The notes below the pieces were generated by a model, which was not told where the DNA came from, searched no databases, and worked only from the letters and a program-made list of their open reading frames with translations. Below are positions 35,959 to 44,102 of a stretch of DNA of 64,000 nt, one piece after another. The position numbers and the translations under genes were made by a program. Numbering within the stretch: position 1 is the first letter of the stretch; every line of letters begins with the position of its first letter. This stretch comes from Gracilimonas sp031581265 (GTDB lineage Bacteria > Bacteroidota > Rhodothermia > Balneolales > Balneolaceae), in contig NZ_JAVLBQ010000013.1 in NCBI RefSeq assembly GCF_031581265.1, positions 1 through 64,000 of the forward strand. Direction: 5' to 3'.

Positions 35959-36042
35959 TTACATATTTGCAGACACCACAAGAAGATACAGCGGTGTACA
36001 GAGTTTCCACTCGATATCAGTGCCGGAAAGTAATTCACCCAA
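35959..36042 (-). pseudogene. Fragment of a methyltransferase C-terminal region
   Basis: The minus strand from 36042 translates as LGELLSGTDIEWK and then diverges to a stop at 35959. The intact methyltransferase next door contains LRDLLSGTDIEW at the corresponding place. Only about a dozen residues match, so this is a small scrap of a second copy, abutting a scrap of the TauE-like gene. Confidence 0.6.
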
Positions 36043-36115
36043 TTTTGCCCTGGGCACCATAGTTCTTGGGCTGATCCTGATCTATCGAGGATTCTTTATG
36101 ATGGACGGTCATTAA
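36043..36115 (+). pseudogene. 3' tail of a TauE/DsbD_2-like gene
   Basis: Plus-strand translation ending at the TAA at 36113 reads GTIVLGLILIYRGFFMMDGH, against ATVVLGLILVYRGLFMMGGH at the end of the intact gene at 33900-34562. The nucleotide match extends upstream (GCCCTGGGC) with a 1-nt indel. The copies differ by roughly a quarter of positions, so this is not a fresh duplication. Confidence 0.8.
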
Positions 36116-36121
36116 GGAAAA

Positions 36122-36718
36122 TTACTTTGCAATAGCGACAGCTCGAATCACCATGGCTTTACCCACATGGTAATCACCCTCATTCAGATCTATTTCCATT
36201 TCTCTCACCCATTCAATATCAGTTCCCGATAGTAAATCTCGTAGTTTGTCTTCGGTATATAAAACCCGTTCATCTTTAGGCCCTCCGGAATCTCTTCCCA
36301 ACTGATTGACTGAATACACTTCCACAATGACTTTTCCACCCGGTTTTAAACTTCTGATGACATTTTGATACACCTTTTTGATGATCGACCGTGGTAAGTG
36401 CACATAAATGAAAGCAGCGGCATCGTACTTTTCTTTCCCAAAGCCATATTCTGAGAGATCGCTAAGATCATAATCGATCTCAACTTCATTTTCAGAAGCT
36501 AATTTCAACGCTTTTGTCTTTGCGGATTTACTGTAATCCACAGCTTGAACCTTCCAGCCTTTTTGGGCAGCATAGACCGCATTTCTCCCCTCACCATCTG
36601 CGGGAAGTATGATCTTTCCCGGTTTAAGTTGCTCTAACTGTTCTGCAAAAAAATCGTTGGGTTTAGTTCCGTATACAAATTCAGGTTCCGAATAACGGTC
36701 ATTCCAAAAATCTTTCAT
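36122..36718 (-). CDS. SAM-dependent class I methyltransferase
   Basis: About 198 residues from the preferred start at 36718 (MKDFWNDRYSEPEFVYG), the usual beginning for this TehB/thiopurine-methyltransferase-like family; a longer frame adds an unlikely N-terminus overlapping the divergent promoter. The SAM-binding motif I region is ILPADGEGRNAVYAAQKGW, followed by VQAVDYSKSA, and LKPGGKVIVEVY forms a later strand motif. It is cytoplasmic and likely methylates a small molecule; tellurite or thiol-type substrates are typical of relatives. It is divergent from the MBL-rhodanese gene at 36793, 74 bp away, which fits a sulfur-linked role but does not prove it. Confidence 0.85.
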   Translation of the reverse strand: MKDFWNDRYSEPEFVYGTKPNDFFAEQLEQLKPGKIILPADGEGRNAVYAAQKGWKVQAVDYSKSAKTKALKLASENEVEIDYDLSDLSEYGFGKEKYDAAAFIYVHLPRSIIKKVYQNVIRSLKPGGKVIVEVYSVNQLGRDSGGPKDERVLYTEDKLRDLLSGTDIEWVREMEIDLNEGDYHVGKAMVIRAVAIAK

Positions 36719-36792
36719 TATGGTTTTTGATGGGTTCAAGATGTAGTATTTTCTTCCAGCTCCTAAAAACGCAAAATTACACAAACTCATTC

Positions 36793-38205
36793 ATGTTTTT
36801 TCAGCATATATTCGAAGAAAAATTAGCACAATATGCCTACCTGATTGGTTGTCAGGCTACCGGAGAAGCTATTATAGTAGATCCGATGCGTGATATCGAA
36901 CGATATAAAGCAATCGCAGAAAAGAATAACCTAAGTATTACAGCTGCAACTGAAACGCATATTCATGCAGATTATCTATCAGGATTGAGGGAATTTGCAG
37001 AGGATGGGGTGAAAATATTAGTCTCGGATGAAGGCGATGCCGATTGGAAATATGAATGGGTGATTGGGAGTGAGTATAGTCATCAGTTGTTGAAAGATGG
37101 GGATGAGTTTGCCATCGGGAATATTAAATTCACCGTAAAACACACACCGGGACATACGCCTGAACACATCAGTTTTTTAGTTGCAGATGGTGCTGCTACT
37201 GATGAGCCCATGGGTATCCTTTCAGGTGATTTTATTTTTGTGGGTGATGTAGGCCGCCCCGATTTGTTAGAAACTGCAGCCGGACAAAAAGGTGCGATGA
37301 GGGAATCAGCCAAAGTGATGTACGACTCCATTCAGAAATTCAAGGAAATGCCGGAATATTGGCAAGTGTGGCCCGGTCATGGAGCCGGTAGTGCCTGTGG
37401 TAAAGCGTTGGGGTCTATTCCGGAATCTACGGTGGGCTATGAACAGCGATTTAATGATTCTATTCGCGCAGCAATCGATGAACAGGATTTTGTGGAATAT
37501 ATTTTAGATGGACAACCTGAAACTCCTTTGTATTTCGCAAGAATGAAGCGTGATAACAGAAAGGGGCCGAAGGTACTCGGAGAAATTCCAAAGCCGAAAA
37601 ATTTAAGCGTGAAGGAAATTATTGATAAAGTTCAGGCTTCAAATGGAGTGACTCTTGATACCCGCAATCGGTACGAGTTTATGACTGGACATGTAAGAGG
37701 TGCATTGCTTTCCCCCTTAAATAAAGCTTTTAACACGGTGGCCGGTTCCTACATTAATGAAGAAGAGTCGATTTATCTCATTGTGGAGGAAGAAAAGGTA
37801 GAAGAAGCGGTCGTTGATTTGATCCGAATTGGTTTGGATAACATCGCCGGGTACGCTACTCCTTCGCAGCTTCTTGAATTTGGCGAAAAAGATGGATCTC
37901 TAATATCGATGGAAACCATAGGGTTTGAAAAAACAGAAGAATATTTGAGTAAAGAAGAAGCCCACTTACTGGATGTTAGGAAACAATCCGAATTTGAGGA
38001 GGTCCACATTCCCGGCGCGATGAATATTGCTCATACCCGTTTATTAGATCGCCTGGATGAAGTCCCCAAAGACAAGCCCGTAATGGTTTCTTGTCGCTCC
38101 GGGGCACGATCTGCAGTGGCATCTGCTATGCTGGAAAGAGTCGGCTTTGATGTTAAATACGTGGATGACCTGATTGAAGAGTGGCTGATAAGTAAAGAAT
38201 ATTGA
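36793..38205 (+). CDS. MBL-fold persulfide dioxygenase-like / double rhodanese fusion, paralogue 2
   Basis: About 470 residues from the ATG at 36793 (MFFQHIFEEKLAQYAYL), matching the start of the paralogue at 21465. The domain order is the same: an ETHE1-like metallo-beta-lactamase (ETHIHADYLSG, HTPGHTPEH), a first rhodanese domain without catalytic Cys (IYLIVEEEK), and a second with SCRSGARSA (Cys434). The second active-site loop differs from the HCQAGGRSA of the paralogue, so the two may prefer different sulfur acceptors. It stands outside the main operon, beside a methyltransferase and just upstream of a RAYT unit. Its stop is followed at once by a short heptamer-like ATTGAAC/ATTCAAT/ATTCAGT stretch. 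Confidence 0.9.
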   Translation: MFFQHIFEEKLAQYAYLIGCQATGEAIIVDPMRDIERYKAIAEKNNLSITAATETHIHADYLSGLREFAEDGVKILVSDEGDADWKYEWVIGSEYSHQLLKDGDEFAIGNIKFTVKHTPGHTPEHISFLVADGAATDEPMGILSGDFIFVGDVGRPDLLETAAGQKGAMRESAKVMYDSIQKFKEMPEYWQVWPGHGAGSACGKALGSIPESTVGYEQRFNDSIRAAIDEQDFVEYILDGQPETPLYFARMKRDNRKGPKVLGEIPKPKNLSVKEIIDKVQASNGVTLDTRNRYEFMTGHVRGALLSPLNKAFNTVAGSYINEEESIYLIVEEEKVEEAVVDLIRIGLDNIAGYATPSQLLEFGEKDGSLISMETIGFEKTEEYLSKEEAHLLDVRKQSEFEEVHIPGAMNIAHTRLLDRLDEVPKDKPVMVSCRSGARSAVASAMLERVGFDVKYVDDLIEEWLISKEY

Positions 38206-38225
38206 ACATTCAATATTCAGTAACT

Positions 38226-38279
38226 CCTCGTTGCCAAGCTCCGGCTTGGCAATGCAGTCCTGTAAGCTCCGGCTTCCAG
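38226..38279 (+). repeat. Left bipartite hairpin end of the RAYT unit
   Basis: Begins CCTCGTTGCCAAG. The first stem (38229-38238 with 38245-38254) is about 10 bp with one G-T pair. The linker GCAGTCC follows, then a second stem around AAGCTCCGGCTT. Compared with the right end, stem bases change in compensating pairs. Confidence 0.8.
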
Positions 38280-38813
38280 TCATTTAATACGCTCTATATC
38301 CAAGATACCATCCTGCCATAAATAATTTCTCGCTGAAGAATATCTCCAATCTTCCGGTTTATCTACATAACCTCTCTTAACAGGATTAAAATGCACATAA
38401 TTGATCTTTTGTCTTAACATCTTTCCTGAATTAATTTGTTTGGGGTGATATCCTTCCTGCCAAACTTGATATGCAGATTCTTTCTTTCCACGTTTTTTAG
38501 AAAAAGCAAGCTGCTTTAAATAGAGCTGATTGTTATGTGATTTTAAAAAATCAAGGGTCCGTTTTGCAGTATAAGATTTAATGCTCTGCATACAGCTTTT
38601 GAAGTCAGAATGTGTAGCAATCATGTGAAAATGATTTTCCATGACACACCAGGCATGCACTTTGAGTTCACTTTTGGATTGATGAAACTTGATAGCTTCA
38701 ATTAGTAATGATGCAATTTCTGGCTTAGAAAACAGTGGCAGTCCATGGACAAAGCTGCTTGACATTGAGTATGGATACCAAGTTTCGTGTTGTTTATATC
38801 TGCTTCTTCCCAT
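38280..38813 (-). CDS. REP-associated tyrosine transposase (RAYT, Y1/IS200-like)
   Basis: A 177-residue single-strand DNA endonuclease/transposase of the Y1 (HUH) superfamily. The metal-binding HUH site is HFH (His61, His63) in WCVMENHFHMIATHS, and the catalytic tyrosine is probably Tyr81 in IKSYTAKR. The C-terminal YVHFNPVKRGYV and PEDWRYSSARNY motifs are diagnostic for RAYTs. It acts on REP-type hairpin DNA. The gene is intact and tightly bracketed by two inverted 54-nt hairpin elements, its likely substrates. RAYTs are usually single-copy domesticated transposases that spread short palindromes rather than themselves. Confidence 0.92.
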   Translation of the reverse strand: MGRSRYKQHETWYPYSMSSSFVHGLPLFSKPEIASLLIEAIKFHQSKSELKVHAWCVMENHFHMIATHSDFKSCMQSIKSYTAKRTLDFLKSHNNQLYLKQLAFSKKRGKKESAYQVWQEGYHPKQINSGKMLRQKINYVHFNPVKRGYVDKPEDWRYSSARNYLWQDGILDIERIK

Positions 38814-38900
38814 CGTTTTTTATAAGTAGGAGCGATGAGAATGGGATTCCTTACAAATTTTTTTGAGAATAATTCAGATTATAATTTTACGGTGTACTTA

Positions 38901-38954
38901 CTGGAAGCCGGAGCTTCCGGGACTGCGTTACGAAGATAGACCTTCGTAACGAGG
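38901..38954 (-). repeat. Right bipartite hairpin end of the RAYT unit
   Basis: Read on the minus strand it begins CCTCGTTACGAAG. It has a perfect 10-bp first stem (CGTTACGAAG/CTTCGTAACG), the same GCAGTCC linker, and a second stem GGAAGC/GCTTCC. It is the same length as the left end (54 nt), with substitutions that preserve base pairing. Confidence 0.8.
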
Positions 38955-38966
38955 GGCTTTTAAGAA

Positions 38967-39539
38967 TTAGGAGCTTAATTCTTCATGCCTAAAGCAATCA
39001 GTGGTATGATCCATTACCAAGCCGCAGGCTTGCATGTGGGCGTACATGATGGTGCTTCCGGTGAATTTGAAACCCCGTTTTTTGAGGTCTTTTGCCAAGG
39101 TATCTGATTCTTTGGTGGTGGCCGGCACTTTTTTCATGCTTTCCCAGTGATTTATGATCGGTTCACCCCCAACAAATTGCCAGATGTATGTATCAAAACT
39201 TTCGAATTCTTCTTGAATATCCAGAAATAACTGAGCGTTGGTAACCGCAGATCTCACTTTTAACTTATTGCGGATAATACCCTCATCTTGCAACAGCTCC
39301 TGAATTTTGGCCTCATCAAACCGGGCTACTTTCTCTGGGTCAAAATTGGCAAATGCGTTTCTATATCCTTCCCGACGCTTTAGAATAGTTGACCAGCTTA
39401 GTCCGGCCTGGGCGCCTTCCAGTATTAAAAACTCAAAATGTGTTCGGTCATCATGGACGGGAACACCCCATTCTTCATCATGATATTTTATGTATTCGGG
39501 GAAAGTATTTTCAACCCAGCTACAACGTTTTTTGCTCAT
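38967..39539 (-). CDS. tag: DNA-3-methyladenine glycosylase I
   Basis: A 190-residue base-excision repair glycosylase removing 3-methyladenine from alkylated DNA. The zinc ligands of Tag are all present: Cys6 (KRCSW), His20 (YHDEEWGVP), and His178 with Cys182 (DHTTDCF). The family core LEGAQAGLSWSTILKRREGYRNAF is clear. Length matches E. coli Tag (187). It is a lone minus-strand gene 12 bp from the RAYT unit's right end and divergent from ppc. Confidence 0.95.
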   Translation of the reverse strand: MSKKRCSWVENTFPEYIKYHDEEWGVPVHDDRTHFEFLILEGAQAGLSWSTILKRREGYRNAFANFDPEKVARFDEAKIQELLQDEGIIRNKLKVRSAVTNAQLFLDIQEEFESFDTYIWQFVGGEPIINHWESMKKVPATTKESDTLAKDLKKRGFKFTGSTIMYAHMQACGLVMDHTTDCFRHEELSS

Positions 39540-39643
39540 AATATGTATTTAATTAAAAGGATTGACCTTGGCGTAATTATATAAGAAGTCAATTATTTCT
39601 ACCTTAGGAAACTCTCACACACTCAATATAAAACAAGTATTTC

Positions 39644-42445
39644 ATGAACTGGAAAGAAACGGTAAAAAATCTGGCTGAAGAAAGCGGAATTAGTCAAAAT
39701 CTCTCAAAGCGGGTTTTAAAGCTTACTGAGATTTTGGAAGAATTGACGATTGAGAAGCATGGGGAAGATCTAGTTCAAACGTTAGGACGTTTGCCGGTTG
39801 AAAGTGCTAAAGCTTTGGATGAGGGAGATGAAGAATTACTTCAGAAGCTACAAAAGGAGATGGAAGGCCTTTCGATTGAGGAGATCAAAGAAATTCTACA
39901 GATGTACACTACTTTCTTCCACTTGGTAAATTCACTTGAGCAGCATGAAATAAGTCGTGTTAATAGAATGCGGGAGTTTGAGGAGACCCCGGAATCGCCA
40001 AGGAAAGAAAGTATTGCCGAATCGGTTCATGACATGAAAGAAAAAGGGTATAGTTATGAGGAAGCCCTGAATGTATTTCAGCAGATGGATATTCAGCCTA
40101 CCATCACCGCACATCCAACCGAAGCACGTCGACGCAGCGTTTTGCTGAAACAGCAGGAATTGGCTTCCATGATATCAAGATTGGGAGATTCTGATATCAC
40201 CCCGGATGAGAAAATTGATCTTCACCGCGAAATCTTGAATCAGCTGAATCTGCTATTACTAACAGATGAAGTCCGCTCTGAGCGACTAACGGTAGAAGAT
40301 GAGGTTGAGAACGGCCTGTTTTATTTCACTCATTCAATTTGGGACTCTATTCCCATACTGTATCGTGATATTCGACAGGCTTTTGATACCTATTACAACA
40401 AAAGACCGGAGGTGCCGATTGTGCTGAGGTATCGATCGTGGATTGGGAGCGACCGGGATGGAAATCCAAATGTGTCTTCGAATGTAACCTGGCAAACGGT
40501 AGTTGAGCAGCGAAAAACTATTTTGAATCTATACCTGGATGAGCTGAACGAGTTGAGGCGATACCTGAGTGTTTCTGATAAACAAGCTAAAGTTTCTGAA
40601 GACCTGGAAGAGTCTATAAAAACAGATGAGGACGAATTTCCTTTATCCGAGCGTTATGAACGTCGATATAAGCACGAAATGTATCGTCGGAAAGTGACGC
40701 ATATGATGCATAAAATCCGGTTTTTGATTGATAAACTTTCCGAAGACAAACAGACAATTATTAAGACGTCTGAGGTTAATACAAACGCTGATTTTATTGA
40801 TGATTTAGAGCTCATAAAGGAAAGCTTGGTGAGCAATGGGCTGTCCGGGCTTTCAGAGCAGGGAAGGCTTCAGGATCTAATTATTCGGGCCAAAACATTT
40901 GGGTTTCATTTAAGTGGATTGGATATCCGTCAGCACAGCAGCTTGCATGAGGAAACGGTTGAGGAATTACTGGCACAAGCCAATGTCATTTCTAATTATG
41001 GTGAACTGAGCGAAGATGAGAAGATAAACACATTGGTGAAGGAGCTTAAAAATCCTCGTCCGCTGAGTCCTGTTAAAAGTGATCGATCTGAAGTTGCAGC
41101 AAAAGTGATGACGGTTTTTGAGGAAATCAGTGATATGCTGGCGCTGAATGCTGATATTTTTGGAAGCTATATCATCAGTATGACTCATGGCATCAGCGAT
41201 ATGTTGGAGGTGATGCTGATTGCAAAAGAAGCAGGTCTTTGGAGTTATCAAGGGGGAGAGGTTGACAGTCAAATAGATGTAGTTCCATTGTTTGAAACTA
41301 TCGAAGATCTTGAGAATAGTGCAGACTTGATGGAACAAATGTATGAACACGATCTGTTTTCGAAATACTTGAAGTCCCGGGATAATTTTCAGGAGATCAT
41401 GCTGGGATATTCTGACAGTAACAAAGATGGTGGTTACTGGATGGCTAATTGGGCCCTCGATAAAGCGCAATATGAACTTGGCTCCGTTTGTCGCAAGCAT
41501 AAAGTTGATTTCAGGTTATTTCATGGGCGCGGCGGAACCGTGGGGCGTGGGGGAGGTCAGTCCAACCAAGCCATCGTCGCTATGCCGGCTGTTGCCAATA
41601 ATGGGCGAGTTCGATTCACCGAGCAAGGGGAGGTTATTTCCTTTCGATATATGCTGCCATCTATCACTCATCGTCACCTGGAACAGATAGTAAACGCCAT
41701 GGCCACAGTAACAATGGCTCAACACGATGAGGCAGCCGGCTATCTTACCGGTAAGGAAAGTGAACGAGCTATCATTGAAGAAATAGCCGAAACTTCTATG
41801 AAAGCATATCGTGAACTGATCGACGACCCCGAGTTTTGGGATTGGTATTCCGGGATCACACCGATTGAGCATATTGGAAAGTTACCGATTGCTTCAAGGC
41901 CGGTTTCCCGCGGTTCCTCTGATGATATGACTTTTGATACATTACGAGCAATTCCGTGGGTATTTGCATGGACCCAGGTTCGCTACAATACACCCGGCTG
42001 GTATGGCATAGCTGAAGGGATTGAAGCCGCCATTCAAAAAAGAGATGATGCAATGACTGTGTTACAAAAATGGCATAAAGAATGGACTTTTTTCAAAACG
42101 GTACTAAATAATTCACAGCGTGAAATGGCGAGAACCCATTTACCGACGTCGGATCTTTATAATTTTGAACCATCAAAATTTCATGACCAGCTAATTCGAA
42201 AGTTTGGTGAGACCGAAAATAAGATTACTGAAATTACGGGATATGACCACATTCTGGATCACAATAAAGTGATACAAAATTCGATTTTATTTAGAAACCC
42301 ATTTACGTATCCCCTGAATTTCATTCAGGCAGAATTATTAAAACGATGGAAAAAAGCAGAGACGGACGCCCAGAAAGAAAGGCTGACGGAGGCTTTATTT
42401 TTAAATATTAATGGGATTGCCGCAGCCATGCAAAGCACCGGCTGA
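39644..42445 (+). CDS. ppc: Phosphoenolpyruvate carboxylase
   Basis: A 933-residue cytoplasmic enzyme that makes oxaloacetate from phosphoenolpyruvate and bicarbonate, replenishing the TCA cycle. Signature motifs are intact: ITAHPTEARRRS with catalytic His157, YRSWIGSDRDGNPNV, GYSDSNKDGGYWMANW, FHGRGGTVGRGGG (His627 and arginines), and the C-terminal NGIAAAMQSTG, whose last residues form the usual inhibitor/active-site tail. The ATG at 39644 gives a normal N-terminus, and length fits the 880-940 range. It is the first of a run of plus-strand metabolic genes; a 69-bp gap separates it from ilvE. Confidence 0.96.
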   Translation: MNWKETVKNLAEESGISQNLSKRVLKLTEILEELTIEKHGEDLVQTLGRLPVESAKALDEGDEELLQKLQKEMEGLSIEEIKEILQMYTTFFHLVNSLEQHEISRVNRMREFEETPESPRKESIAESVHDMKEKGYSYEEALNVFQQMDIQPTITAHPTEARRRSVLLKQQELASMISRLGDSDITPDEKIDLHREILNQLNLLLLTDEVRSERLTVEDEVENGLFYFTHSIWDSIPILYRDIRQAFDTYYNKRPEVPIVLRYRSWIGSDRDGNPNVSSNVTWQTVVEQRKTILNLYLDELNELRRYLSVSDKQAKVSEDLEESIKTDEDEFPLSERYERRYKHEMYRRKVTHMMHKIRFLIDKLSEDKQTIIKTSEVNTNADFIDDLELIKESLVSNGLSGLSEQGRLQDLIIRAKTFGFHLSGLDIRQHSSLHEETVEELLAQANVISNYGELSEDEKINTLVKELKNPRPLSPVKSDRSEVAAKVMTVFEEISDMLALNADIFGSYIISMTHGISDMLEVMLIAKEAGLWSYQGGEVDSQIDVVPLFETIEDLENSADLMEQMYEHDLFSKYLKSRDNFQEIMLGYSDSNKDGGYWMANWALDKAQYELGSVCRKHKVDFRLFHGRGGTVGRGGGQSNQAIVAMPAVANNGRVRFTEQGEVISFRYMLPSITHRHLEQIVNAMATVTMAQHDEAAGYLTGKESERAIIEEIAETSMKAYRELIDDPEFWDWYSGITPIEHIGKLPIASRPVSRGSSDDMTFDTLRAIPWVFAWTQVRYNTPGWYGIAEGIEAAIQKRDDAMTVLQKWHKEWTFFKTVLNNSQREMARTHLPTSDLYNFEPSKFHDQLIRKFGETENKITEITGYDHILDHNKVIQNSILFRNPFTYPLNFIQAELLKRWKKAETDAQKERLTEALFLNINGIAAAMQSTG

Positions 42446-42514
42446 TTTAATAAAAACACATATAATAACAGGGTGATCACTGTTATTTAATTCGAAACAT
42501 GCTATTTTAAAAAT

Positions 42515-43606
42515 ATGATGAGCGAAATAATTACTGATACAAATATAGCTATAGAACCAGTTGAACAAAGTCGGATCCACGAGGTTGATTTTAATAACCT
42601 TGTGTTCGGTCGAAAGTTCTCTGATCACATGTTTGAAATGGAGTATATAAATGATAAATGGGGTGAGCCTCTTATCAAACCATATGCTCCTTTTGAGATG
42701 ACTCCGGCCACCAATGTTTTGCATTATGGGCAGGCCGTATTCGAAGGTATGAAGGCGTATTATGTTGATGAAAATACGGTTCATATTTTCAGGCCTGAAG
42801 AGCATCACGAGCGGTTTAATAATTCGTGCCGGCGCATGTGTATTCCGGAAACTTCCTATGATATTTTCATTGAAGCTTTGGAAACGCTGATTAAATTGGA
42901 TCACCAGTGGATCCCAAAACGATCCGGAACGGCCCTTTATATTCGTCCCTTTATTTTCGCATCCGATGATTTATTGGCGGCTCGTTCCTCTGATACCTTT
43001 ACCTATCAAATAATTACCTCACCGGTGGGAGCCTATTATAAAGAGGGCTTTAATCCTGTTTCGCTTACCACAACTGAAGAATTCGTTCGAGCCGTTAAAG
43101 GTGGGACGGGAGAAGCTAAAGCCGCAGGTAACTATGCCGGAAGTTTTCTTCCCGCTCAAAAAGCCAAAGCTGATGGCTACACCCAAGTACTTTGGTTAGA
43201 TGCCAAGGAACACAAATATATTGAAGAAGTGGGAACCATGAATATCCACTTTTTAATAGATGATACTTTAGTAACTCCGGCCTTAACGGGATCAATATTA
43301 CCAGGTGTTACCCGCAGGTCAGTCATTGCACTTGCCAAAGAGTGGGGACTGGATGTGGAAGAACGACGTATTACAATTGATGAAGTTTTTGAAGCCCATG
43401 AAAATGGTACACTTCAAGAGGTATTTGGCTCGGGAACAGCTGCCGTTGTTTCGCCGGTAGGTTTGATACACCACAAAGGAAAAACTATTGAGCTCGACCG
43501 CGAAAAACCCGGTGAGTTTGCCCAGCAATGCTTCGATAAAATCACGGATATCCAATATGGCCGGGCAGAAGATAAATTTGGTTGGGTGCATAAGGTGAGC
43601 ATCTAA
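42515..43606 (+). CDS. ilvE: Branched-chain amino acid aminotransferase
   Basis: A 363-residue PLP enzyme that interconverts Leu/Ile/Val and their 2-oxo acids. It is the larger, eukaryote-like BCAT class: LHYGQAVFEGMKAY, YIRPFIFASDD, and GEAKAAGNYAGS with the PLP lysine at residue 202. EVGTMNIHF and GTAAVVSPVG are the later cofactor-binding motifs. Two ATG codons are adjacent at the start; either is possible. The fluoride-channel gene begins 2 bp after its stop, so the two are co-transcribed. Confidence 0.94.
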   Translation: MMSEIITDTNIAIEPVEQSRIHEVDFNNLVFGRKFSDHMFEMEYINDKWGEPLIKPYAPFEMTPATNVLHYGQAVFEGMKAYYVDENTVHIFRPEEHHERFNNSCRRMCIPETSYDIFIEALETLIKLDHQWIPKRSGTALYIRPFIFASDDLLAARSSDTFTYQIITSPVGAYYKEGFNPVSLTTTEEFVRAVKGGTGEAKAAGNYAGSFLPAQKAKADGYTQVLWLDAKEHKYIEEVGTMNIHFLIDDTLVTPALTGSILPGVTRRSVIALAKEWGLDVEERRITIDEVFEAHENGTLQEVFGSGTAAVVSPVGLIHHKGKTIELDREKPGEFAQQCFDKITDIQYGRAEDKFGWVHKVSI

Positions 43607-43608
43607 GC

Positions 43609-43998
43609 ATGAATGTTGATTTGATCAAAATACTTGCAGTCGGCTCCGGTGGTTTTCTTGGAGCCGTTTTTCGTTATCTCATCTCGGTGTTTGCTCAATC
43701 TCAGTTCCCCGGCAGTAAATTTCCATACGGTACAGTAGCCGCAAATCTTTTAGGTTGCTTGTTGATAGGTTTTTTGGCCGGATTGTTTGAACTAAAATCC
43801 TGGGGCAATCCTGAATTCAGACTCTTTATTTTTGTAGGAATTTTAGGCGGATTTACAACCTTTTCTACTTTTTCTCATGAAACCTTTCTGCTTTGGGAGA
43901 ATGGAAAATTGTTGCTGAGCCTGGCAAATGTAGGAGTTCAAGTGGTCTTTGGATTAGCGTTTGTTTGGGTGGGGTATCAGCTTACCAGATTATTTTAG
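43609..43998 (+). CDS. crcB: Fluoride ion channel CrcB/Fluc
   Basis: A 129-residue protein with four membrane helices, matching the small dimeric Fluc/CrcB family that expels fluoride. Visible signatures are GGFLGAVFRYLIS near the N-terminus, PYGTVAANLLGCLLIGFL and GILGGFTTFSTFSHETF, whose TTFSTFS stretch supplies the phenylalanine and polar track of the pore. It starts 2 bp after ilvE. I see no crcB-motif fluoride riboswitch upstream; expression appears to depend on the ilvE transcript. Confidence 0.94.
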   Translation: MNVDLIKILAVGSGGFLGAVFRYLISVFAQSQFPGSKFPYGTVAANLLGCLLIGFLAGLFELKSWGNPEFRLFIFVGILGGFTTFSTFSHETFLLWENGKLLLSLANVGVQVVFGLAFVWVGYQLTRLF

Positions 43999-44033
43999 AG
44001 CTCGTTACTAAGCTGAAGCTTCCATTAGTTTGT

Positions 44034-44070
44034 ATCAGTGACCATCCGCTCAATCCGAGTCATCCGTGTT
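44034..44070. repeat. Short decayed 9-nt tandem repeat
   Basis: ATCCGCTCA, ATCCGAGTC and ATCCGTGTT follow one another (44044-44070), preceded by a looser ATCAGTGACC unit. It lies in the gap between the convergent crcB and hydroxyacid dehydrogenase genes. No function is evident. Confidence 0.4.
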
Positions 44071-44102
44071 CCGTTCCCAAAGTTATTTGAAGCAATAACT
44101 TA

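Larger units (their letters stand above)
38226..38954. mobile_element. RAYT unit: REP-associated transposase between inverted bipartite hairpins
   Basis: A 729-bp unit made of a 54-nt left element, a minus-strand Y1 transposase gene and an inverted 54-nt right element. The left element ends one base before the transposase stop codon. The two ends align without gaps and each folds into two hairpins joined by a conserved GCAGTCC linker. This is the organisation expected of a RAYT with its cognate REP/iREP-like ends. It lies between the MBL-rhodanese and tag genes. No target-site duplication is obvious. Confidence 0.8.

Noticed and set aside
43400..43608. Fluoride riboswitch upstream of crcB
   Set aside because: crcB starts 2 bp after ilvE, leaving no leader, and no crcB-motif structure is apparent before ilvE.
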